Below are positions 23,500 through 33,719 of a stretch of 64,000 nt of DNA, piece by piece (the stretch's first letter is position 1; each line of letters begins with the position of its first letter). The notes under the pieces were generated by a model that saw only the letters and a list, made by a program, of their open reading frames with translations, searched no databases and had not been told where the DNA came from. The translations under genes were made by a program, and so were the position numbers. Source of the DNA: Ichthyophis bannanicus (taxonomy: Eukaryota; Chordata; Amphibia; Gymnophiona; Ichthyophiidae); contig CM066033.1 in assembly GCA_033557465.1 (NCBI GenBank), positions 233,556,109 to 233,620,108 on the forward strand. Direction: 5' to 3'.

Positions 23500-24126
23500 A
23501 TACACAGATAACTTTGAAAGTATCTTTGTATTTATAAATTTATTAATCCTTTTTCATCTGAGTTCGTTTTTTCTTTTTTTTTTTTTAGGTGTATTGGGTG
23601 GGGGGGTTTGTAATCTGGAGTTATGGTGGGAGATTTTTGAGGTGTATTGTGGAGGGTGGAGGGTTCAGTTAAGTTTGCGAAGTGTTCAGTGAATAGGTGT
23701 GTTTTAAGTTCCTTCCTGAATAGATGGAGGTCTTTTATCATGCGGAGGTTTAGTGGTAGTTTCTTCCAGAGAGTGGGGGCGGCATATGTGAAGGCTCTGG
23801 AGCTTGTGGGTTTTTTTGTTTTGCGGATGGGTTTTTTGTATGTCTAGTGAGTAGGTTGCGTTTTGCCTGCGGGTTCTGAGTTCCAGTGGAGCATGCAGGA
23901 GGGTGGCTAGGTGTGAGGGTGAGATGCCGTTGAGGAGCTTGAATGTCGTTAGTAGTATTTTATATGTTATTCTGCTATTTATGGGGAGCCAATGTAGTTC
24001 AAATAGAATGGGAGTTATGTGGTCAGTCAGGCAAGCTTTTGTTGTTACTCGGCTACAGATGTTTTGGGCTCTTTGTAGTAGGCTAGTATTTGCAAATGGC
24101 AAGCCATTTAGGAGACTATTACAATA
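23500..24126 (-). pseudogene. L2 ORF2 C-terminal part (downstream of Tigger)
   Basis: Continues the RT frame after the Tigger: CNSLLNGLPFANTSLLQRAQ, ITPILFELHWLPINSRITYK and ILLTTFKLLNG, then a frame change and HLFRKELKTHLFTEHFANL (23741-23532 frame). The first codons (24126 leftward) fit directly to the frame interrupted at 26758. The 3' untranslated part has a T-run and a G-run. Confidence 0.85.
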
Positions 24127-26755
24127 CAGGTACTCCTCGCTTAACGACCGAGTTCCGTTTCAACGACTTGGTCGTTAAGCGAATTGGTCGTTAAGTGAGG
24201 AACTGCATGTACTGTACAATATATGCATAGTATTTGACAATACAGTATTCTGAATAAGTAAAATAACAAGAAAGATCAAACTGAAAACTTCCACTTGTCT
24301 TAATTTGCATAGGTTGTGTAATTTACACACAGTACTGGAATGTTGTATTACAGAACATAAAGTTAGCAAAGTACAGTAGGTACATTAAAGCACCAAAAAC
24401 CACAGTACTGTACTGTAGAGTGTACAAGAAGGAAAAAGGATATTTAAAATACAGTAAACAAAAAAAACAAAACAAACAAAAAAAAAAATAAATTCAGGCT
24501 ATCTTTTTAGTCAACGAATCCTTCAAAATCTTCATCTGTGTCATCATCAGAGCTATTATCAGGAGCTGCTGAAGGCCCAGGTAAGGGACACGATGGAGTA
24601 GAAATTGAAGCATTGGTAGTGCTTGGTGTAACTTTCCAAAAGTATCCACTTAGAGTGGTCTGCTTTGTCATTTTCTTTTTTTCTTCATATATTTCACGAT
24701 AGCACTGTAAAACTTGATTTATTTGTCTTTCCACCTTTGTGAATCGTTCAACATTCGGATCCATACTCTCTAGTTGGAACATAGCTGCATTCACTTTTGA
24801 GAACACACCAGCTAATCCCTTCACAGTAAACTTCTTTGGTACTTCTTCCATGTTTTCATTTTCTTCTTCCTCCTCCGCTAGGTTCTGCTGTGCTTCCAAC
24901 TCTATTAAATCTTCGGTAGTTAGCTCTCCCTCCCTGTATTGCACTAATTCCTCAATATCTTCCACCTCAACTTCTAAATTAAGCACTTTAGCAAGTTCCA
25001 TAGTTGTTTTATTTATGGCATCAACATGTTCACCTTTCTCAAAAACTGCAACATTGTTCACAAAACGTTTTAGGCATTTTTTCCATATGCCCTGCATACA
25101 CTTTTCTGTCACTCCCTTCCAAGCGGATTCAATGTTGTTTATGCAGTCTAAAATGTTGTAAGATCTCCAGAAATCACGGAGAGTTACTTCATCATTTTCT
25201 GTTGCTGCTACAGCTTTGGAAAACGTTGTGCGTAAATAGTATGCTTTAAATGTGGCTATGGCCCCCTGGTCCATTGGCTGAAGGATTGAAGTTGTGTTTT
25301 TAGGTAGATATACTATCTTTAAATCTGGGTTTAGGACATCAAGATACTGGGGATGGCCTGGAGCATTATCAAGCAGGAGGATAATTTTAAAAGGAATGCC
25401 CTTTTCTTGACAATAATGCTTCACTGAGGGTATGAAGCAGTGGGTGAACCAATCCTCAAATAAAGCTTGAGTCATCCATGCCTTGTTATTTGCTCGGTAG
25501 TAAACAGGCAGTGTGTTCTTTCTAACTCTGTTCAATGCACGTGGGTTTTCAGAGCGATAGATAAGCAAAGGCTTCAACTTAAACCCGGTAACATTTCCTC
25601 CCAACAACAATGTGACCCTGTCCTTAAATGCCTTAAAGCCAGGCATTGTCTTAGCTTCTTTGTGTATATAGGATCTTTCAGGCATTTTCTTCCAAAAAAG
25701 TCCAGTTTCATCCACATTGAAGATCTGTTCTGGACAGTAGCCACCTTGCTCTATGATTTTATCAAATTGGTCAACAAATTTTTCTGCTGCTTCTACATCT
25801 GCACTTGCTGCCTCACCACTGACACTCCGATTATGCAGGTTGAATCTTCGAGAAAACCGTTGAAACCATCCGTTACTTGCTGTAAAGGTTTCGGTTGAAC
25901 CGCTGCGTGCTTGCAAAGTCTCAAAGATATTGAGTGCCTTGGCTTGAATTATTGAAAGGTTCAATGGCATTCTTTTTTGAATCTGGTCATCAAACCAGAT
26001 AGCCAGTAACTTCTCCATATCATGAATTAGGCCTTTCCGCTGTCTAGTTATTATGGCTTTAAAGCCTGTTGATGCTTTCACTGCCTCTTTTACTCTATCT
26101 TTATCCTTAAGGATTGTTGAAATGGTTGAATGTGCCAGCTGCAAGTCATGTGCTATCTCATGGACTTTTTTGCCACCTTCATAATCCTTTATGATCTTCA
26201 TTTTCTTCTCAAGATCAATAGCCTTCCTTTGTTTCTTGGCATTTTCTGGTGAAGCCTTGCTTTTCCTTTTTGGCGACATCTGGGGTAAAGTACAATACAG
26301 AATAAGGCACCCAGATCACACACAACTTGTATGCTTGAAGAAAAAGCTTTATAAATAGTTACACTGTACTGTACATACTGTAATGTACTATATCTGTACT
26401 ATATACAGTATTGTCACACTACTGTGCTGTATTGTGTGGGCCTGAGAGAGATCCTGGATTGTATACAGTACAGTACAGTATAGCTGTTTATAAAGTTTTT
26501 TTCTTTGCATCGCAAAAAAATACAGTACAGTAATTTACAGTACTGCTGAAATGTGAATACTGACCAGGAAACCAGCAGTACCGGACCTCAGAATACAGTA
26601 GTGTACAATTTCAGCCATGAATGATGAATGACTTTGAGACGCAGGGCCGCTACCACGTTTTAGAGCGCAACCACGTTTTAGCACGTACCGTCGGTGAGAT
26701 GGTCGTAAGTGCGAGCGGTCGCTAAACAGATAGGTCGTTAAGCGAGGAGTGGCTG
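24127..26755 (-). mobile_element. Tigger/pogo-type DNA transposon, complete
   Basis: 2629 bp with 23-bp terminal inverted repeats that differ at two positions: CAGGTACTCCTCGCTTAACG at the left end and the complement of CAGCCACTCCTCGCTTAACG at the right. TA dinucleotides flank both ends (24125-24126, 26756-26757), the target duplication of the Tc1/mariner superfamily. Each end has extra internal TTAACGAC-type repeats. One full-length transposase frame lies inside on the minus strand. Subterminal DNA is rich in TACAGTA motifs. Confidence 0.95.
24507..26279 (-). CDS. Tigger-family transposase (CENP-B/DDE type), intact
   Basis: 590 codons, an uninterrupted frame close to the usual length of Tigger1-like transposases. 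Residues 1-70 contain a basic N-terminus and a pogo-type helix-turn-helix (KMKIIKDYEGGKKVHEIAHD). Residues about 75-150 form the second, CENP-B-type DNA-binding helix region (NGWFQRFSRRFNLHN). The DDE catalytic domain has IFNVDETGLF (Asp190), LLLDNAPGHP (Asp304) and QPMDQG (Asp337). An acidic tail follows, EEEEENEN near 470 and DDDTDEDFEGF at the end. It would bind the terminal repeats and cut and paste the element. All catalytic acids are present, so it may still be functional. The domesticated TIGD relatives are host genes, but the terminal repeats and TA duplications show this is a transposon copy. Confidence 0.95.
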   Translation of the reverse strand: MSPKRKSKASPENAKKQRKAIDLEKKMKIIKDYEGGKKVHEIAHDLQLAHSTISTILKDKDRVKEAVKASTGFKAIITRQRKGLIHDMEKLLAIWFDDQIQKRMPLNLSIIQAKALNIFETLQARSGSTETFTASNGWFQRFSRRFNLHNRSVSGEAASADVEAAEKFVDQFDKIIEQGGYCPEQIFNVDETGLFWKKMPERSYIHKEAKTMPGFKAFKDRVTLLLGGNVTGFKLKPLLIYRSENPRALNRVRKNTLPVYYRANNKAWMTQALFEDWFTHCFIPSVKHYCQEKGIPFKIILLLDNAPGHPQYLDVLNPDLKIVYLPKNTTSILQPMDQGAIATFKAYYLRTTFSKAVAATENDEVTLRDFWRSYNILDCINNIESAWKGVTEKCMQGIWKKCLKRFVNNVAVFEKGEHVDAINKTTMELAKVLNLEVEVEDIEELVQYREGELTTEDLIELEAQQNLAEEEEENENMEEVPKKFTVKGLAGVFSKVNAAMFQLESMDPNVERFTKVERQINQVLQCYREIYEEKKKMTKQTTLSGYFWKVTPSTTNASISTPSCPLPGPSAAPDNSSDDDTDEDFEGFVD

Positions 26756-26757
26756 TA

Positions 26758-28455
26758 GTCAAAATGGGGAGTGATGAGCGTGCTGATAACAGATCTAAAA
26801 TCATGAGGGTCTAGGAGCAGTCTTAGATGTTGTATGGTCTTGAGTTTACAGAATACAGTTTTCACTGTTTGTTTTATGTGAGGGAGCATACTAAGTGCGT
26901 GGTCTAGTATTATCCCTAGGTATTTTACTTCTTTTTTAACAGGGATTTTGGTATTATTGATTGTGATGGTTTCTGGGTGAGTAGCGTCTGATTTTCTTGT
27001 CACAAACATCGCTTCTGTTTTTTTTAGGTTGATGCTGAGGTGATTATTTTCTAGCCAGGTGTTTGCCTCTCTGATACATTCCAATATGTTCTGGTAGGTG
27101 GGACTGTTTGTGTTTATGGGGAGGGTGAGCATGATGTCATCTGCGTAAATGTAATGATTAACTTTGTATTTTCTAAATATATTTGTGATAGGTTGAAGGT
27201 ATAGGTTAAAAAGGATGGCTGAGAGAGCCGAGCCTTCTGGAATTCCTTGACCTTGTGTGAATGTTTCTGAGGTGCTTTGGCCTAATTGGACGCGTATCAG
27301 TCGGTGTGTAATATATGACATAAACCATTGGAGAATTGTCCCTCCAATTCCCAGGTTTTGAAGTCTGTTAATTAATGTGTTATGGTTGATATTGTCAAAT
27401 GCAGCAGCTATATCTATGAAAATGAGGAGGAAGCCTTGATTGTTGTCATCTGTGCCTTTAATGAGGTTATCCATCAGTGTTATTAGTAAGGTTCCGACTC
27501 CGTGGGATGGGCGGAATCCGAATTGGTGTGAGTCGAGGGGTGCATGTGTGTCGATATAATCTTGTAGTTGGAGCTGTATGATTTTTTCTATTACTTTGGC
27601 GATGAAAGGTATGCTGGCTATGGGCCTATATGAGTTCGGGTCTTTAGGGTCTAGTTTGTTATTTTTTAGGATGGGGCGTAAGGAGGTGAGTTTCAGGGCC
27701 TTAGGCATAATGCCTTGTGATAATGATTGATTTACTATATTCTGGATGTTCATAGCGAGTTCAGCTTTGGTGGATTTTATCCATGATACTGGGCATGGAT
27801 CTAGGGGGGAGGTCGTGATATTGATCATTGTTATCACCTTGAGGAGTTGTTTTTGATCAATCTCGTGAAAGGTTGTCCATTTATTTGTGTGTTTTGGGTC
27901 TATGTGCATTGCTGTAGTTGGGATGGACGATTTATTTCTTAGTTTCTCAGCGAAATGTGCTGCTAGTGTTTGTACACTTATTGTTGAGTGTTCTGGTTCT
28001 GGTTTTGGGGTTTTTGTTAGTGTTTTTACATTTGCAAGCAGTTCTCTTGGACGGTTAATGGCCATGTTTATTATTTTAGAGTGATAGTCTCTTTTTGATT
28101 TGTTGATTGTGTCTTTGTACATGTTAAGTAGGTTCATGTATTGGGCTTTGTTATTGTTTGATTTTGTTTTTCTCCATCTTTTTTCTTGTTTTCTCAGTTG
28201 TTTTTTTAGATTAGTGAGGTCTTTATTAAACCATTTTTCAGACCTTTTTATTATTTGTTTTTGTGTGGCCTGGGTGGGAGCTGCTGCCTTTTTTATTGTT
28301 GAGTTCCATTGGTCCATTATTGAGTTGACCTTAGTTGTGTTAGTTGTAAGTTTGGGTATTACATTATCTAGAAAAATGTCTTTGTCAAAGTGGGTAAAGC
28401 GAGATTTATGTGGTGTTGGGGTTGATGCATTATTAGTAGGTGTTTGTGAGTGCAA
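26758..28455 (-). pseudogene. L2 ORF2 reverse transcriptase (upstream of Tigger)
   Basis: About 566 codons are open. An N-terminal basic linker (KRSEKWFNKDLTNLKKQLRK) leads to the RT: ILKNNKLDPKDPNSYRPIAS, FIDIAAAFDNINHNTL, GIPEGSALSAILFNLYLQPI, HYIYADDIMLTL (catalytic YADD near 27150-27139), LSINLKKTEAMF and VKYLGIILDHALSM. The frame is cut by the Tigger at FDY just after LITPHFDY. An ATG at 28455 overlaps the end of the endonuclease frame; the true protein would be one polypeptide from the endonuclease onward. The frame change lies near the G-run at 28508-28518. Confidence 0.92.
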
Positions 28456-29350
28456 ATCGAAGGTTATTAAGTGGTGATCTGACCAGGGTACCTCTGTAAT
28501 AGTTGTGGGGGGGGGGGTGTAGTTGGTGTTTATTAAATGGGGTGGGGATGAATATGAGGTCTAGTGCGTTTCCTTTTGTGTGTGGGGGGGTATGTATGAT
28601 CTGCTTGTATCCCATTTCAGTCATGGAGTCCATGAAATTTGTTGTGTGTTGTGTGTTGAGTGATGGGAGGTTTAGGTCACCTAATATGATAAGTGGTTTT
28701 CTCTGAGAGGCTGTGCATGCAAGTTCTAGAATGGGGGTGAGGTTTTTGTGGTCAGCTGAAGGGGGTCTGTAGATGAGGCAAAGTGCAAGGGTTTTGTTTT
28801 CTATATTGATGATGTCCATACCATCTACATTATTTACATTTGTTAAGGTGTACTGGAGGTCTTTTTTAGCGATGATGAGGGCTCCGCCTCCTCTTTTTGC
28901 ATCGCGGTGGCAGTTAAATAAGTCGTATTGGTGTATGTTAAGTTGGTTTAGGAGGATTGTGTCAGTGGGTGAGAGCCATGTCTCTGTGATGAGGAGTACG
29001 TCAGGTTTTCCATCAATGATTATGTCATTGATTACTGGGATTTTGTTTCTTATGGACCGTGCGTTTATAAGTATGAATTTTCTGGTGGAGTGTGTGCTGG
29101 AAGAGCTGTTCGTATTATTGGCTTGTTGTAGATTTATTTGTATTAGTCTTGAATGGGGTCTGTGGGTGTTGTGACGATGGGTTTGATTAAGTATGTAGGT
29201 GTATGTTTGTAGTGTATTTCTGTATGGGTTGTGGATAATAGGAATGGTGTTGTGTGTGGTTTGTCTTGATTTGTATGCGTAAATGTTGTGAATTATGTGA
29301 ACGATCAGTAGGATGAGGAAAAAGGAAGTTCGAAACTTTTTGTGACCCAT
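28433..29350 (-). pseudogene. L2 ORF2 N-terminus: APE-type endonuclease
   Basis: 305 codons: a start with basic and hydrophobic residues, then the endonuclease with FILINARSIRNKI, PDVLLITETWLSPTD, GGGALIIAKKDL, LIYRPPSADHKN and ILGDLNLPS. The C-terminal catalytic SDHH block expected after NALDLIF is reached only in the adjacent frame (about 28500-28460), beyond a G-run at 28508-28518. That run explains the frameshift separating this part from the RT. Role: nicks target DNA to prime reverse transcription. Confidence 0.9.
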
Positions 29351-30177
29351 TTTCTGTTTTTTTTTGTGAGTCTTGAGGGAGGGTTTTTTTGCAGGGAGGT
29401 ATAGACTTGGGCAGGTAAATATGGGTTATAGCAGTTTGGATGGTAATAGGTTCTAGTATTTAGGTAGATAGTATCTGATCTGGTAGTAAGCAAGTTATGG
29501 CTGTTGTTTGTTGGTGAATTCTGTTACTTAGGTAGGTGATACAGATTATATTAGTTAGCTATTAGTAATGTAATCTTATATAGCAATTTGGTTGTGATCA
29601 CTTGTAGTAGATCAGAAAATAACTGTATCCTTTTTATAACATTAAACAGTTTGGTATAGATCTTCAGATGTGATTGACTCAATTGTAATAGTATCTGGTA
29701 TGGTATTAGATCTAATTGATTTAGCTTGGAGTAACAATTTGTCTCACATATAACAGCATAACTATGGCTAGGGTATTTAAAAGGTACAGTGAGAATTAGG
29801 CATTTAAATTGTTGTAGCTAGTGATAAAAGTTAAGAGTACTTGTTTCGATAGAATTTGGTCTCTTTTCGGCTTTGCTGAAGTTTCCTCTTGTCGAGCTCT
29901 GAGTGCTCCGGCAGATTTATTTGTATGTGGATGGCCTCTCTCTTTGGGCTGCCGCCAAAGGGCCACGCCAAAGGGCCCTCTGGCGAGGCCCTCTGGTGCG
30001 GGCCCGCCAGGCGTGGGCGCGCCCACTGGCGCCTTTCTTTTTAAAGATGGTGCTCTGCCCCGATTGGACAGAGCATGTTGAGGGTGTCCCCGATGGCCTC
30101 TGGCTCCGGCAGGCTCGATCCCCTCTGGGAGAGCTGTGCCGGAGTGCTGAAAAGGAGGGCTGGCTGCTGGCACCCAT
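29351..30177 (-). promoter_or_regulatory. L2 5' leader with GC-rich start
   Basis: Between the endonuclease ATG and the presumed element start lie 827 bp. 29880-30177 is strongly GC-rich with many CpGs (for example GGGCGCGCCCACTGGCGCC), unlike all DNA around it, and is likely the internal promoter of the LINE. The frames across it (29796-30191 and overlaps) are in every phase and not credible genes. The start at 30177 is where the sequence changes to another LINE tail. Confidence 0.55.
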
Positions 30178-30290
30178 AATGTTTTATGCACCTCATGTTA
30201 TTTGTAACCTTCCATTTGTAATGTGACCACTTCGATTGTAGGATAAGGTGGGATACAAATCTGTCTAAATAAAAAAATAAATATATGAGA
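30178..30290 (+). repeat. LINE 3' tail
   Basis: TAATGTGACCACTTCGATTG, then AAGGTGGGATACAAATC and an (AAATA)n-like tail. The stem CCACTT (30227-30232) and AAGGTGG (30245-30251) has the same position as in other L2-like tails. The coding part is absent; the L2 at 23232-30177 ends against it. Confidence 0.6.
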
Positions 30291-30410
30291 GGAATTTTTA
30301 TTTACTTTGCTTTGAGGGAAAAGAAGTAATGAGACAGGGAATTGAGGGCTCTGTATCAGGAGTTGGGGCAATCACATTGTAACGCAAAACCACAGGGAGT
30401 ATTAAAGTAT

Positions 30411-31850
30411 ATTTATTTATTTATTTATTTATTTAACATTTATATACCGCATCTTCCAAAGTTCAGTTGCGGTGTACAATTAACAACAATTAACAAAGCG
30501 CAGTTTGTTTTACATAGAACGTCATAACTTTTACATAGAACATCATAAATTAAACAAACACAGTTTTATAAACAAACAGTATATTTAAGCTAGAACCGTA
30601 AGTATCAAGTTAACTAACGTATTGTAGTGTCGAACAGCTTAAAAAAGAACATAACATATGCAACTATATACATGTGGAGGTATTTGGGCATAAGAGCTTG
30701 GATCGTCATTTCGTTTAAGCTATAAGTGTTATCCGGATAGAGTTAGGTTTGTACTTGATGTGAACAGGTGGCTATTTAGCCTTTGTCTAATATGGGTTCT
30801 AGGGTTTCCATTGTATTATAGTGTTTAGTGAATAAATATGTTTTCAATTTTTTGCGGAATTCCACGATCTCTGTTAGTGATCGTAGATCCTCTGGTAGGG
30901 AATTCCAAATGGTTGGAGCTATGTGAGAAAAGGCTCTATTATTTGTTAATTTATGTGCTTTTATGAAGTCTTTTGGAATCTTTAGTTTATTTGATTGTCC
31001 TTTTCTGTGGGTAGGCTTAGAAAGTTCTTTGCATATTAGACTACATAGAGTAGTCGGGGCCATGTCATGTAAGGCTTTGAATGATGTTATTATTATTTTG
31101 TAAATTATCCTGCTTTGAATAGGTAACCAGTGAAGGGATGCTAGAATTGGTGTTATGTGTTGGAGTGAGTTTATTTTTAGTATAATTCTAGCTGTTGCAT
31201 TTTGAGCTAGTTGAATCCTTTTAATGTTTTGTTTTGAAATGCCCATTAGTATTAGGTTGGCGAAATCAAAGTGAGGGGTTATGGTGGCCTGTATTATATT
31301 AATAAAATCCTCTATAAATACTAGTGGGCGTAGTTGTTTGAGTATTTTGAGTTTAAAATAGATTTTCTTTATAGTATTTTTAATGTGGGTTTCCATTGTA
31401 AGGTGTGAATCTATGATTACGCCAAGATATCTTATTTCGTTTTTAATTTTAATTTCTTGGTCTTGTAGTGTTATGTGGGTTGGAGGGATATATGATTGAT
31501 TTTTTGTTACAATTAGGACTTCTGTTTTGGCATGGTTTATGTGGAGATTTTGAGTTTTTAGCCAAATTGTGATTTCGTTATAGCAGTCTGATAGGCGTTG
31601 TAGTGGTAGGTTAGGGATCGTAAATGGAATGTACAACATAATATCATCCGCATAGAGGTGATATTGTACTCCAAATTTCTTAAATATGTTGCAGACCGGT
31701 TTTATGTAGATATTGAAAAGTAGGGCTGATAATGCTGAGCCTTGTGGTAAACCTAATTCTTGCTTATATGTAGTGGAGGTTTGATTACCTATTCTTATAT
31801 TTTGCGTTCTGTTATTTAGATAGGAGGTGAACCATTTATGTACCATTTAT
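30411..31850 (-). mobile_element. L2-type LINE, 5'-truncated
   Basis: A 1.44-kb minus-strand copy: RT from the middle of the domain to the C-terminus, then 360 bp of 3' UTR with CCGCA (30447-30451) pairing with TGCGG (30468-30472) and a (TTTA)n tail. It is a related but different subfamily from the copy at 23232-30177. It stops abruptly at about 31850, as expected for incomplete reverse transcription. Confidence 0.85.
30776..31846 (-). CDS. L2 RT fragment, open but 5'-truncated
   Basis: 356 codons without a stop. Begins inside the RT at FTSYLNNRTQNIRIGNQ; has LGLPQGSALSALLFNIY, YHLYADDIMLYI (catalytic YADD near 31660), LHINHAKTEVLIV, IRYLGVIIDSHL, then the C-terminal ITPILASLHWLPIQSRII, TIWNSLPEDLRSL and FRKKLKTYLFTKHY. 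The endonuclease and the first RT motifs are missing, so it cannot act alone. The open frame over this length suggests a fairly young insertion. The ATG at 31846 is only the first in the surviving piece. Confidence 0.85.
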   Translation of the reverse strand: MVHKWFTSYLNNRTQNIRIGNQTSTTYKQELGLPQGSALSALLFNIYIKPVCNIFKKFGVQYHLYADDIMLYIPFTIPNLPLQRLSDCYNEITIWLKTQNLHINHAKTEVLIVTKNQSYIPPTHITLQDQEIKIKNEIRYLGVIIDSHLTMETHIKNTIKKIYFKLKILKQLRPLVFIEDFINIIQATITPHFDFANLILMGISKQNIKRIQLAQNATARIILKINSLQHITPILASLHWLPIQSRIIYKIIITSFKALHDMAPTTLCSLICKELSKPTHRKGQSNKLKIPKDFIKAHKLTNNRAFSHIAPTIWNSLPEDLRSLTEIVEFRKKLKTYLFTKHYNTMETLEPILDKG

Positions 31851-31854
31851 ATCA

Positions 31855-33077
31855 TCAGATGATTGTGATTAGGAAAAAGAATAACTCACTAGAAACTAGG
31901 AGGATAGAATTTTTAATGAGACTTACCAAAATAAATCTCCTGGAGTATGGGAACAGAATGAATAAGCTCCTGGCATGCAGCTGAGAAAGAGAAAAAGAGG
32001 CTGGTTAAGGAGATAGCTGATGAAGGAGGGAGGCTTGCCAAGTCCAACAGGGACATAGCTCAGGAAATTTAGAAATTCTACAAGACACTATAGTTCAGAC
32101 TGTTCTGAAAGTGCAGAGCATTTATTGGAATGTCTGAAATGGATCCCTCTTGTCAAATTAAGCAAGGCTATAAATCAGAGTCTGGGGACTCCCATTGTCG
32201 TATCTGTTATGAAAAAGCTCCCTAAGGGTAAACAAGCAGGGGGAAATGGTTTCCCCATCCAATATTACAAACTGCTCGTGAGGGACTTTGCCTCTATTTT
32301 GACTGAGTTATTTAAGGAAGTTTTAGCAGCAGCCAGTTATAAAGATAACATGGTAACACTACCTAAGGAGGAGAAATGTGCGGAGCACTGTAGAAGTTAT
32401 CGACTGAGAGTGCTATTAAATAGTTGATTTTAAAATATTAGCTAAAATTCTGGCAAACTGCTTAGAAGGTCTCATACCTAAGTTAGTTCATCCAGACCAA
32501 ACTGGGTTCATTAAGGATAGCTTGGCCCAATACAAGCATTGTGGAACCTGTGTCTTTTGGGTAAACTGCTAGGTACTTATGACCTAGATTGGGCACTGTT
32601 GGAAACAGGATACTGGGCTTGATGGGCCGTGGTCTGACCCAGTATGGCATATCTTATGTTCTTATAAATTGGGGCAATGTGCAAAAGGCACTAAATACAA
32701 TCCATTACCTTCAGAGATAAAACCATGTGTATAGCATCAGAAGTTGAAAAAGCCTTTGATAGAGCTGAGCAGAGATTCTTACTTACAATTTTGGAGCGCC
32801 TATATTTGATGGGGGGGGGGGAGCTTTGTGAAGTGGGTGCAGGCATTTATCAGAAACCATGCAGGTATATATTGATTAATGGGGTGGTATCTGAATAAAC
32901 TAAACTCCTCAGAGTACCTGATAAGGGTGTCCTCTCCCCCCCCCCCCCCTGGCCTTTACTTTTTGCCCTAAGTCTTGAACCCCTAATGGAAACTGTTAGG
33001 TATAACAGGTATTTCTAGCCAATTTCTGTCAGGGAGGTGGATTACAAAATGTACTCTGTGGGGATGATACATGAGTT
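31855..33077 (+). pseudogene. L1-like ORF2 RT remnant, cut by a CR1 tail
   Basis: The plus strand, with many stops and frame changes, follows the order of an L1 RT: KKLPKGKQAGGNGFPIQYYK (near 32209), FKILAKILANCLEGLIPKLV and HPDQTGFIK (32430-32510), ASEVEKAFDRAEQRFLLTIL (near 32740), and after a C-run LLFALSLEPLMETV (near 32955). The CR1 tail at 32515-32667 separates the second and third blocks. Homopolymer runs G9-10 (32811) and C15 (32935) mark further damage. Confidence 0.8.
32515..32667 (+). repeat. CR1 3' tail inserted in L1 remnant
   Basis: Contains the CR1 end phrases CATTGTGGAACCTGTG, GGGCTTGATGGGCCGTGG, TCTGACCCAGTATGGCAT and CTTATGTTCTTA. Only about 150 bp, so strongly 5'-truncated. 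Confidence 0.85.
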
Positions 33078-33666
33078 TTAAGAATATAAGAACTTAAGAA
33101 CTGCCATACTGACTCAGACCAAAGTCCATCAATCCGAGTGTCCCATTTCCATCAATGACCAATCCAGGTCACAAGTACTTGACATATCCCATGCTACTTA
33201 TCCCCAGGAATAAGCAGTGTTTTTCTCTTGGACTACGTTTCGACATGTTATGGGCTTTTCCTCCAGCAATCTGTCCAAACCTTTTTTAAATCCAGTTACA
33301 CTACTTGCTTTTACCACGTCCTCCAGCAAAGATTAATAATACATTGAGAGAAAAAATATTTTGTCCTATGCATTTTAAATATACTACTTTGTAGCTTCAT
33401 GGCAGGTCCCCTAGACCTTGTAGTTTTTCAAACAATCAATTCACTATTCCATTTCATTCCACTCAGGATTTTATAGACCTCTATCATTTCTCTCCTCAGC
33501 TGTCCCTTCTCCAAGTTGAAGTCTCTTTAGTCTTTCCTCATAGGAAAGTCATCCCAAACCCTTTATCATTTTGGCACTCTTCTCTGAACCTTTTCTAATG
33601 CCACTATATCTTTTTTTGAGATGCAGAGACTGGAATTGCACATAATACTCAAGGTGCAGAGAGATG
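33078..33666 (-). pseudogene. CR1 3' end, older subfamily
   Basis: The minus strand carries the end of CR1 ORF2 and its tail in diverged form: CTCAAGGTGCAGAGAG at the right, KMIKGL and CLEKGQLRREMIEVYKIL-like codons (near 33540-33470) and a TTCTTAAGTTCTTATATTC tail at 33080. Many substitutions and small deletions set it apart from the younger copies. Confidence 0.75.
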
Positions 33667-33719
33667 GACACAAAAGACCCCATGGAACTTACCAGAAGCA
33701 TCAACTTCAAAGACAGATA

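Larger units (their letters stand above)
23232..30177 (-). mobile_element. L2-type LINE, nearly full length, split by Tigger
   Basis: On the minus strand: GC-rich 5' leader (30177-29351), endonuclease frame, RT frame, C-terminal domain and a 3' tail ending in (TTTA)n at 23232-23275. Without the 2.63-kb Tigger at 24127-26755 it is about 4.3 kb. It lies next to a plus-strand L2 C-terminus at its 3' side and abuts another LINE tail at 30178. Confidence 0.85.

Noticed and set aside
24507..26279. Domesticated host TIGD gene
   Set aside because: Terminal inverted repeats and TA duplications bound the gene closely, so it is a transposon copy.
29796..30226. Frames on both strands in the GC-rich block
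   Set aside because: Open in several phases at once because of composition; the block is the L2 leader.
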